Assembly (NCBI RefSeq): GCF_002196515.1
Contig: NZ_CP018835.1
Location: 62,001-126,000 of the forward strand
Length of the DNA stretch: 64,000 bases
Direction of reading: 5' to 3'
From: Vibrio gazogenes
Lineage (GTDB): Bacteria; Pseudomonadota; Gammaproteobacteria; Enterobacterales; Vibrionaceae
Positions 33,741 to 41,841 of the stretch are shown in pieces. Numbering within the stretch: the first letter of the stretch is position 1; each line of letters opens with the position of its first letter. The notes beneath the pieces were generated by a model. The model had not been told where the DNA came from. It was given only the letters and a program-made list of their open reading frames with translations, and made no database searches. A program made the position numbers and the translations under genes.

Positions 33741-33788
33741 TGGTGGCCCCTATGTGACTTGAACACATGACCAATCGATTATGAGTCG
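33741..33788 (-). other. tRNA-Ile(CAU) 3' fragment, probable attachment site
   Basis: The complement reads GACTCATAATCGATTGG, a full T-arm ATGTG-TTCAAGT-CACAT, then AGGGGCCACCA. This matches the 3' half of the CAU-anticodon isoleucine tRNA from the anticodon loop to CCA. The 5' half (acceptor GGCCCC and D-arm) is absent: the sequence beyond is the SDR gene. A break in the anticodon region is typical of tyrosine-integrase crossover. TCATAA inside it provides the last codon and the stop of the SDR gene. Confidence 0.8.
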
Positions 33789-35227
33789 TTCGGTATGGTT
33801 TTTTGCTCCGCCTTTCGGCAAATTCGTTTTACCATGCCTTTAAAAATAAATAAGTGCGCCGGCATCATCACGAACCAATAGAGCAGGCCATAAAATCCTT
33901 GTGGATGCCACCACGCACGGATGTCTAAGGTGCGGTGGGTGCCGTCATCGGTGATGGAGCATTCCAGCCGGCCCAGTCCCGGTGCTTTCATGCCAAATAG
34001 CAGGGAGAGAAACTTGCCCGGCTCGCAGCGAATCACTTTCCATGAATCGATATAATCACCGACCTTGAGATGGTCGCCTTGCGGTTTTCTTCTGACGGGT
34101 TTGCCGCCGCCGAAAAAGAAGTCTAACCATTCCCGTGTACGCCATAAGCTGTTGGCGAAAAAATATCCCTCTGGTCGTTGACCAATCCGCTCAATCACCG
34201 CCCAGAGTTGTTCGGTTGTCGCGGTGGTCTGAAACGTTGCGCCAGCCTGTTTGGGATAATAGCCATAACCGGGTTGCCAGCGATTGAGTGCGTGTGGGTC
34301 GAATCCCCAGACCTGGCTCCGGACAAACCGTCCTTCGCGGGCAATGGTCTGTTGTACTGCGTCACTGTAGTTGAGTAACTTTTGTGGGTAAAGCTGGGTG
34401 ATTGCCCGATTATCAGCCACATAGTCATGAGTCAGGCCTGCCAGCAACGCTTTGCCGATACTACTCGGCACCGAGGTAATCATTCCGAGCCAGTAGGAAG
34501 CAATTTGGGGTGTCAATAAACGTGTTGACCAGAGACGGAAAGGCTGGTTGGCCATCTGGCAAATTGTTTTGAACTGCTCGCGATAACTGAGCACCTCGGG
34601 GCCACCGATCTCAAATAGCTGATGTCCGGTAGGGGAGGATTCTGCAAAGCGTAATAAGTAATAATTGAGATTTTCCAGTGCGATAGGGTTGGCTTTTGAA
34701 TCAACCCATTTGGGCGTAATCAGGATCGGTAAGTTGTAGACAAAATCACGCATAATTTCAAAAGCAGCGGATCCCGGACCAATCACCACGCCTGCCCGAA
34801 GTTCAGTGATCGGGATTGAAAGCTGACGCAGACATTCTCCGGTCATTTTTCTGGCTTTGAGGTGCTCAGAGTGGCCGGAATCCGGCTGAATGGCACTGAG
34901 ATAAATAATGTGCTGAATGTGACTGTGTTCTGCTGCCTGTCGGAAATTTTCTGCCAACTGTAACTCGTAGTCAAAAAAGTCACCGCCGTAAGCCATGCCA
35001 TGCACGAGGAAGTAGACCAGTTCAAAATGAGGAATCAATGCTTGTGTCGCAGCGGCATCGGCTAAATCAAGGTACGCGAGCTCAAGGTTAGGGTGAGGCG
35101 CCAGACGAGCTTTTAATGACTCAACATGACGCGTTGCAGCTGTGACGGTGTAACCTTGTGCCAGCAGTTGGGGGACAAGTTGTGAACCGATGTAACCGGA
35201 TGCGCCGAGGACGAGTACATTTTTCAT
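33779..35227 (-). CDS. SDR-type NAD(P)-binding protein with DUF2867 domain
   Basis: About 482 aa. The N-terminal atypical SDR has NVLVLGASGYIGSQLVPQLL and YFLVHGMAYGGDFFDYELQL. A C-terminal DUF2867 domain follows (FFFGGGKPVRRKPQGDHLKV, then GFYGLLYWFVMMPAHLFIFK). The start is ATG 35227, where the Rossmann motif begins; the longer frame to 35257 is unlikely. The final residues, KTIPNDS, and the stop are encoded by the junction with the tRNA fragment, so the native C-terminus may have been altered. Function is unknown beyond NAD(P) binding. Confidence 0.82.
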   Translation of the reverse strand: MKNVLVLGASGYIGSQLVPQLLAQGYTVTAATRHVESLKARLAPHPNLELAYLDLADAAATQALIPHFELVYFLVHGMAYGGDFFDYELQLAENFRQAAEHSHIQHIIYLSAIQPDSGHSEHLKARKMTGECLRQLSIPITELRAGVVIGPGSAAFEIMRDFVYNLPILITPKWVDSKANPIALENLNYYLLRFAESSPTGHQLFEIGGPEVLSYREQFKTICQMANQPFRLWSTRLLTPQIASYWLGMITSVPSSIGKALLAGLTHDYVADNRAITQLYPQKLLNYSDAVQQTIAREGRFVRSQVWGFDPHALNRWQPGYGYYPKQAGATFQTTATTEQLWAVIERIGQRPEGYFFANSLWRTREWLDFFFGGGKPVRRKPQGDHLKVGDYIDSWKVIRCEPGKFLSLLFGMKAPGLGRLECSITDDGTHRTLDIRAWWHPQGFYGLLYWFVMMPAHLFIFKGMVKRICRKAEQKTIPNDS

Positions 35228-35408
35228 AAATAATCCATAAGTCGTGGGTGATGCCAATACAGTGATTCAGTCTACTGATATGAATAGCGATTAGCATACA
35301 GAATACCTTTTAGGGTGTCACTGGCCCGTGTTATACTCACGCGGTTTTTCAGTCTTTTGGTTCCTATATTTTCAGTATCTATATTTTCCTGAGTCATGAC
35401 GGGCTCAG

Positions 35409-36824
35409 ATGGTTCGTTCCTGTCACCGGAGTTATAAGTTTTTGTCTAAGATTATCACGATTTTTTCCTCGATCAGGGGCAGTTTTGTACGTCAGTTGAT
35501 TGCGATTGCTATCCCGATTGCGGTGCAGAATATTTTGTTCTCTAGTCGGGGGCTGGTCGATGTCATCATGCTGGGGCAGCTCGGTGAGGCGGAAATTGCC
35601 GCAGTGGGCGTTGCTGCCAGAGCGACATTTGTTTCGACCATTATGCTGGTGGGTGTGACAACCGGCGGGGCGTTGCTTACCGCTCAATATTGGGGGGCCG
35701 CGAATCGGCAGGGTGTCCGGGAAAGCACCGCATTGACCTGTTTAGTGTCGATGTTTTTTGCCACTCTCACCGTATTACTGTTTATGTTTTGTTCCGAATC
35801 GGTGATGTCGTTGGCGACAGATTCGCCCGATGTGATTCGTTTGGGGAGTGAATATCTCCAGATTACGTCGGTCAGTATGTATGCGGTGGCGCTGGTCAGC
35901 AGTATGGCGGTCGGCTTGCGTGCGATGCATAAGCCCGCGGTGAGCACCTTTTTTAGTGCGATCGGGATTGGCTCGAATGTGGTGTTGAACTGGGTTTTGA
36001 TTTTCGGTCATTTCGGGTTACCCGCGATGGGGATCGCAGGCGCTGCCATTGCAACAGTGCTCAGTGGTGTGATCGAGATTGTGACCTTGTATGGGTATCT
36101 GTATCGAAAACAACATTTATTGGCGTTCCGCTGGCCTGATTTGGTGGCAACAATGAATGTGCCGAAGGTGAAGCGCTTTTTACAGCTCTCATTGCCGACG
36201 ACATTTAACTTCTTGATCTGGTCTGGCGGCTTGTTTGCTTATCATGCCATCATGGGGATGAGTGGGGTGCAAGGCTTGGCTGCGCTATCGGTGATGACAC
36301 CGGTTGAATCAATTTCGCTCAGTTTTATGATCGGCATTTCCAGTGCTGCAGCGGTGCTGGTCGGCAATCAATTGGGTGCCAAAGAATATGAAAAAACCTA
36401 TGATCAGGCCATTGCATTGACGATGCTGTGTGTCTTTGCCAGTATTGTTATCGCTATCTTGTTGTATTTTCTGCAAACGCCTGTGCTTAATGCCTTTTCT
36501 GCTTTAACGCCCGAAACGCGTGCGTTGGCTGAAAAGTTCATCACAATTCTGAGTATTGGTATTGTGTTACGTTCTTTTCCGATGTCTGCGATTGTTGGTG
36601 TATTGCGTGCTGGTGGCGATGTGAAATTCTGTTTGTATCAGGATGTATGTGCTCAGTGGGTGATTGGCATTCCGGTGACAGCCATCGTGGCGGTTGTGTT
36701 TCATGCGCCTCCGGAGTGGGTCTATTTCGCGTTCCTGACGGAGGAATGTGTTAAGTGGATTGGCTCGATTCCACGGATACGGAGTAAGAAATGGATGAGA
36801 AACCTAATAGAAACAGATGTGTAA
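35409..36824 (+). CDS. MATE-family efflux transporter
   Basis: A 471-aa protein with twelve helices. MATE features are LIAIAIPIAVQNILFSSRGL, VDVIMLGQLGEAEIAAVG, GGALLTAQYWGAANRQGV and, in the second half, GISSAAAVLVGNQLGAKEYE. It probably exports cationic compounds using sodium or proton gradients. The start is uncertain because the first ~25 residues are not conserved-looking. Confidence 0.88.
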   Translation: MVRSCHRSYKFLSKIITIFSSIRGSFVRQLIAIAIPIAVQNILFSSRGLVDVIMLGQLGEAEIAAVGVAARATFVSTIMLVGVTTGGALLTAQYWGAANRQGVRESTALTCLVSMFFATLTVLLFMFCSESVMSLATDSPDVIRLGSEYLQITSVSMYAVALVSSMAVGLRAMHKPAVSTFFSAIGIGSNVVLNWVLIFGHFGLPAMGIAGAAIATVLSGVIEIVTLYGYLYRKQHLLAFRWPDLVATMNVPKVKRFLQLSLPTTFNFLIWSGGLFAYHAIMGMSGVQGLAALSVMTPVESISLSFMIGISSAAAVLVGNQLGAKEYEKTYDQAIALTMLCVFASIVIAILLYFLQTPVLNAFSALTPETRALAEKFITILSIGIVLRSFPMSAIVGVLRAGGDVKFCLYQDVCAQWVIGIPVTAIVAVVFHAPPEWVYFAFLTEECVKWIGSIPRIRSKKWMRNLIETDV

Positions 36825-36903
36825 TTAACACCGCAAACTACTTTCTCCATTATGGTTTTTAGTGTAGATTCACACACCGAGATGTGTGAGGGTGGATCCA
36901 AAG

Positions 36904-37575
36904 ATGTTAGAACTGACAGACCTGTGTAAAGGCTATTTAGATGGGGAGGAATTTCACCCTATTTTACAAGGCGCAGAGCTGAAACTGACATCGGGTGAGC
37001 AGGTCGCATTGATGGGAGAAAGCGGCTCTGGTAAGAGTACACTTTTGAACCTGATCGCAGGAATTGACAAAGTGGACTCTGGAGACATTTGGTTTCCTAA
37101 TTTCCCTATGCATAGCGCTTCGGAACACCATCGTGCGGCTTATCGACGCCATCATATCGGTCACGTTTTCCAACAGTTTAATTTACTTCCGACACTGAAT
37201 ATTGCCGATAATATTCGTTTTTGTCGTCAATTGCGCCGGCTACCCGAAGATCAAGGCCTGTGGCGTCAGATTTTATCCGCCCTTGATTTAATGCCTTTGC
37301 TCGGGCGTTATCCGGAAGAAGTGTCCGGTGGTCAGCAGCAACGTGCTGCGATTGCCAGAGCGCTATATATGGAACCGAAACTGTTGCTGGCTGATGAACC
37401 CACCGGAAGTCTGGATGAAAAGAATGCAGAAGCGGTCCTTCGGTTACTGACATCTTTATCCCGTAGACTTGAATATACATTGTTGCTTGTCACCCACAGT
37501 GAAAAGGTGGCGAGTCATATGGAGCGGTGTGTTCGTCTACAGGGAGGGCAGTTGCATGTTGTGTCCCGTAGTTAA
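36904..37575 (+). CDS. ABC transporter ATP-binding protein (LolD/MacB type)
   Basis: About 223 aa. Walker A is MGESGSGKSTLLNL, Q-loop FQQFNLLPTL, signature EVSGGQQQRAAIARAL, and Walker B LLLADEPTGSLDEKN. These are the features of the MacB/LolD/FtsE subgroup that works with FtsX-like permeases. ATG 36904 is preferred over the GTG at 36886. It overlaps the permease gene by 20 bases. Confidence 0.9.
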   Translation: MLELTDLCKGYLDGEEFHPILQGAELKLTSGEQVALMGESGSGKSTLLNLIAGIDKVDSGDIWFPNFPMHSASEHHRAAYRRHHIGHVFQQFNLLPTLNIADNIRFCRQLRRLPEDQGLWRQILSALDLMPLLGRYPEEVSGGQQQRAAIARALYMEPKLLLADEPTGSLDEKNAEAVLRLLTSLSRRLEYTLLLVTHSEKVASHMERCVRLQGGQLHVVSRS

Positions 37576-40009
37576 AGCACTGCTGGGTCACTATCGTCGG
37601 TCACCATTACAGATTTTACTGGTTTGGTTGGGCCTGACATTAGGCGTCTCTATTCTGATCGGTGTGACCGCGATTACAGAACATGCCCGTAAAAGTTATG
37701 CGCATGGTGAAAAGCTGTTTGCGAATCCACTGCCGTATCACATTCGTCCTCGTTCCCTCGAAAATCAGATTCCATATCAAGTTTATCAACACCTACAGCA
37801 GGCCGGTTTTCACCAGTGCGTCCCTTTCAGCCGGTTTAAAGCTGAAACACAGCACGGCGAAACAATGACTGTGATTGGGATCGACCCCGTCAGTATGGCG
37901 AATGTTGTCTCCTCAAAGCAGTCGCTCTGGCAACAACCGCTTCTGCCATTATTGATTGCACCACATTCGGTGATCATCAGTCGTCAGTTTGCCAAGCATG
38001 AACGGCTTAAAAATGGCGACTGGATTACATTGTCGTCCGGAGGTCATATCGGCCCGGTGATTGTCGATCAACATGATTGGGTTTATGGACGTCGTGTGAT
38101 GACCAACCTGTCATTGGTCCGTGCTTTGACGGGGACCAATTTTCTATCGGTGATTGCCTGCCGGGAAATGCCGAATGAGACGTTACAGCGATTAAAGCAG
38201 GTGCTGCCACCGACGTTGTCGATTAATCGGCAGTACCGTTCTGATATTGGCTCGCTGACCAAAGCCTTTTTGCTGAACTTGGATGTCATTGGCGGGCTGG
38301 CATTTTTAGTCGGACTTTTTATTTTCTATCAGGCGATATCGCTTTCTTTTATTCAGCGTCAACCGCTGGTGGGTATGATGCGTCAGGCTGGTGTCTCGGG
38401 GCTCGAACTGACGAAAGCATTAATGATCGAACTCAGTCTGTTGATTCTGATCTCATGGGTTTCTGGTAACTTTCTGGGATTAGTGCTGGCAGATCGTTTG
38501 ATTCCATCCGTCTATTCAACCGTGATGAGCGAACCGGAAAGTTTCTTCATCGACTGGAACTGGCATTGGGGTTTATATAGTTTCGTTATGGCAACGCTTG
38601 GCGCTTTGTCGGCATGCTTATGGCCATTGATTCGGCTATTGAAATCGCCTTCCATCCGTTTAACAGCAAAAGTCTCCCTGGTGCGTTTTGCCGGCATCGA
38701 GTTTGCCTGTCAGGCCATTGCTGCCGTTTTATTATTTGGCACCGCAATACTGCTCTATCTGTTTGTACAACAGCCGTGGGTTGGGTTTGTGGTACCGGCA
38801 TTGATTTTAATGAGTGTCGGCTTAATGACGCCATTTCTGTTCTGGAAAGTGTGTGACTGGCTTTCTTATCGTCTCAAAGATGTCAAACGACGTTGGTTTT
38901 TTGCTGATGCGGCCGCAAGCATGGGATATCGCGGTATTGCGACGATGGCATTCTTAATTGCGTTAACTGCCAATATCGGGATTGAAACTTTAGTCGGGAG
39001 TTTCCGGGGCACGATGGAACACTGGCTGAATGAAAAATTGGCTGCTGATTTGTATATTTACGCGTCGCCATCGTCTCAGGATGATATGACGCGCTGGTTA
39101 CGACAGCAGGATGAGGTGGACTTTGTCTGGAAACGCTGGGAACGTGATATTCCGTCAGAACAAGGTCTCATTCAAGTGGTGAGTACTGGTGTAACGGATA
39201 TTGAGCTGGGAGCCACGACGATGAAAGTTGCGGTACCGGATTTCTGGGAGTATTTGCACCGAAGCAAGAGTGTATTGATTAGTGAGTCGATGGCGTTGAA
39301 ACTGAATATTCAACCCGGAGATCAAGTATCACTGCCGCCCCCAATGGGAAAAGGCTGGTATGTCGCAGGGATCTATTATGACTATGGTAATCCTTTCTAT
39401 CAGGTTCTTATTTCTGAATTTGCCTGGCAGAAAATCTTTGCCGCACATGGGGATATTATCCTCAATGTCTTGACGAAAACGTCGGATCTTGATGCTGAGA
39501 ATCGTCTTAAGCAGCGACTGCTGAACACGTTTTATCTGGATAGTGAGCGGGTCTTTAATCATCGAACCGTTCATCAGGCCGTCATGCGTACGTTTGACCG
39601 AACTTTCTCCATTGCCGATAAGCTCAGTAAAATTACCTTGCTGATTGCTGTGATCGGCATTTTCTTCGCCACGTTCTCCGGTGAGCTGGCGAGAAGAAAG
39701 CATCTGACATTGATGCGTTATCTTGGTGTCTCCGGTAAAGAGCTGATAATGATTGGGAGTTTACAACTGTCGACTTTCGGCATTATTTCCCTGTTGATTG
39801 CCATTCCACTCGGTATTAGTTTGTCCGTGTTGGTGATGGATATGGTCATTCGGCAGACGTTTGGTTGGTCTGTACAACTCTATTTCACGTATTCCGGTTA
39901 TTTATCCACGGCACTGTGGTCGATTGCAGCACTGGTTATGGCCGGGGCTATCCCCGTGGTCAAATTAACTTTGCGTTCTCCGATTCAATCTTTCAGAGAT
40001 TCTCTATAA
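37556..40009 (+). CDS. FtsX/MacB-type ABC transporter permease
   Basis: About 817 aa with two FtsX-like units. Each has helices with a large extracytoplasmic loop between them, and a central block of four or more helices connects them. It resembles the YbbP/AttFGH-type permeases that extract lipids or peptides from the membrane without classical transport. ATG 37556 follows GGGAGGGCAGTTGC; the earlier frame from 37469 lies inside the ATPase gene. It works with the ATPase encoded just upstream. Confidence 0.88.
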   Translation: MLCPVVKALLGHYRRSPLQILLVWLGLTLGVSILIGVTAITEHARKSYAHGEKLFANPLPYHIRPRSLENQIPYQVYQHLQQAGFHQCVPFSRFKAETQHGETMTVIGIDPVSMANVVSSKQSLWQQPLLPLLIAPHSVIISRQFAKHERLKNGDWITLSSGGHIGPVIVDQHDWVYGRRVMTNLSLVRALTGTNFLSVIACREMPNETLQRLKQVLPPTLSINRQYRSDIGSLTKAFLLNLDVIGGLAFLVGLFIFYQAISLSFIQRQPLVGMMRQAGVSGLELTKALMIELSLLILISWVSGNFLGLVLADRLIPSVYSTVMSEPESFFIDWNWHWGLYSFVMATLGALSACLWPLIRLLKSPSIRLTAKVSLVRFAGIEFACQAIAAVLLFGTAILLYLFVQQPWVGFVVPALILMSVGLMTPFLFWKVCDWLSYRLKDVKRRWFFADAAASMGYRGIATMAFLIALTANIGIETLVGSFRGTMEHWLNEKLAADLYIYASPSSQDDMTRWLRQQDEVDFVWKRWERDIPSEQGLIQVVSTGVTDIELGATTMKVAVPDFWEYLHRSKSVLISESMALKLNIQPGDQVSLPPPMGKGWYVAGIYYDYGNPFYQVLISEFAWQKIFAAHGDIILNVLTKTSDLDAENRLKQRLLNTFYLDSERVFNHRTVHQAVMRTFDRTFSIADKLSKITLLIAVIGIFFATFSGELARRKHLTLMRYLGVSGKELIMIGSLQLSTFGIISLLIAIPLGISLSVLVMDMVIRQTFGWSVQLYFTYSGYLSTALWSIAALVMAGAIPVVKLTLRSPIQSFRDSL

Positions 40010-40156
40010 TCTTTAAGTAATCATCTTCTTCTTTTCGGTTTTTATTCGGTTTTTCCGAAGTAAACTATCATTAGAATCGATTTTTATATATTCAAATTGA
40101 TTGTTAAAATCGTTATATGTATGTTTCAAAAAATGGTTTGAATCAGGAGCCTTCGA

Positions 40157-41332
40157 ATGACGCAAATGATCCGGAAATTCTTCAGCATGGAATCAAGCAG
40201 TGGGGTGATGCTGATATTCGCCTCTATCTTAGCAATGTGGGTTGCTAATTCGTCGCTACAAGGATTATACGAGGAAGTTTTACATATTAAGTTAGTTGGT
40301 CTATCACTGCGTCACTGGATAAATGATGGACTCATGGCGGTGTTTTTCCTGCTAATTGGACTGGAAGTTAAACGCGAACTGTTTGTCGGCGCATTGAAGA
40401 AAAAAGAAACAGCGATGTTTCCTGCGATTGGTGCTGTGGGCGGAATGCTTGCGCCTGCCTTAATTTACGCATTTTTCAACCAAGGTGATGCCTTGGCGAT
40501 TCAAGGTTGGGCGATTCCCGCCGCGACGGATATTGCATTTGCTTTGGGTATTATGGCGTTATTGGGCAACCGGGTACCAGCCAGCTTAAAAGTGTTTCTG
40601 TTAGCGCTGGCAATCATTGATGATTTAGGCGTCATTGTGATTATTGCACTGTTTTATAATAGTGATCTTTCAGCGCTGGCACTGTCTGTTGGTTTGGCAA
40701 TGACGGCTATTCTGATTCTGATGAGCTATAAACGTGTGACCCATCTGGCTCCTTATCTGATCATCGGGGCAATTCTCTGGGTTGCGGTGTTGAAGTCAGG
40801 TGTTCATGCGACTTTGGCTGGTGTTGTGCTTGGTTTCTCGATCCCGCTCAAAGGAAAAGATGCGCATTCCTCTCCGTTAAAGCAACTGGAGCACTGGCTA
40901 CATCCATATGTGTCCTTCATTATTTTACCTATCTTTGCGTTTGCCAATGCAGGGATTCCGATGGATGCGATTTCCAAAGAAGTATTGACTAATCCTGTGC
41001 CTGTTGGCGTTGCGCTAGGGCTCTTGCTCGGTAAACCGCTCGGCGTGTTTAGCTTCTGTTATGGCGCGCTGAAATTGGGGGTTGCCAAACTGCCGCGCGG
41101 GGTGCAACTCAAACAGATATTTGCAGTGTCTGTGCTGTGTGGTATCGGTTTTACCATGTCGATCTTCATCTCTTCGCTGGCATTCGGTGAAATTGCAGAA
41201 TCACTAGATACTTATGCAAGGTTAGGGATCTTACTCGGGTCAACGGTTGCTGCAATCCTCGGATATATTTTATTGCGGCTTGCCTTGCCAGAGAAGAACA
41301 CTGAAAAAGTCATCGTTTCGGATGAACATTAA
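40157..41332 (+). CDS. nhaA: Na+/H+ antiporter NhaA
   Basis: A 391-aa membrane protein. It has the N-terminal [35 protein letters not shown] and the paired Asp of [18 protein letters not shown] that bind sodium and protons. [16 protein letters not shown] is also conserved. It exchanges sodium for protons across the inner membrane and is needed for pH and salt tolerance. CAGGAGCCTTCGA precedes the ATG. It neighbours the norspermidine operon, as I recall for V. cholerae, and ends in a strong terminator. Confidence 0.95.
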   Translation: MTQMIRKFFSMESSSGVMLIFASILAMWVANSSLQGLYEEVLHIKLVGLSLRHWINDGLMAVFFLLIGLEVKRELFVGALKKKETAMFPAIGAVGGMLAPALIYAFFNQGDALAIQGWAIPAATDIAFALGIMALLGNRVPASLKVFLLALAIIDDLGVIVIIALFYNSDLSALALSVGLAMTAILILMSYKRVTHLAPYLIIGAILWVAVLKSGVHATLAGVVLGFSIPLKGKDAHSSPLKQLEHWLHPYVSFIILPIFAFANAGIPMDAISKEVLTNPVPVGVALGLLLGKPLGVFSFCYGALKLGVAKLPRGVQLKQIFAVSVLCGIGFTMSIFISSLAFGEIAESLDTYARLGILLGSTVAAILGYILLRLALPEKNTEKVIVSDEH

Positions 41333-41348
41333 GTGAAGAATCATCATG

Positions 41349-41378
41349 AAATACGAGGGCTTTGCCCTCGTATTTTTT
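41349..41378 (+). terminator. Rho-independent terminator after nhaA
   Basis: AAATACGAGGGC (41349-41360), loop TTT, GCCCTCGTATTT (41364-41375), then TTT. Confidence 0.95.
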
Positions 41379-41841
41379 GGGGAAGTTGTTCAGAGAAAAT
41401 AATTGCAAGTCGTGTCCGATTTATGTTAGATTTCGCGACAATCTCGGAGTGAATAGCACTTTCTGGGGGATACGCGTAGTGAACATTCAGGCTGATTGTG
41501 TCATTACGTAGGGTAGGTATCAGCAAGTCCTTTTGTTGATAGACGGGATACTCTAGTCGTGGGAGCGGCATCAAAATGGGAAACCCAACATTGAAACCAT
41601 ATATATTATCTTCATTAATCAGCTTTGTTCTTCCTCAGTGCCCTGTCCAGCAGGACAGTAGCATTACTGAACCTTGATACCCAGCAATCGCTGATTTTCC
41701 ACTTTATTTATTGTGTCTCTAAACACGTCTGTCGTATATATCCAATTGTCCAGATGATGTAGGAGGCCGGTTGCTATTACCCATCCTTATTATTGATATT
41801 TTTATTCCTTAACGATGGGCGTTTTTCCTGAGGAGGCGCAG
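41379..41841 (+). promoter_or_regulatory. Long 5' region of the norspermidine operon
   Basis: About 460 bases without a supported gene. A CTGTCC-AGCA-GGACAG hairpin lies at 41643-41658. CCCATC (41780-41785) can pair with GATGGG (41814-41819) close to the ribosome site GAGGAGGCGCAG. A long leader could allow polyamine-dependent control, but no known riboswitch is recognised. Confidence 0.4.
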
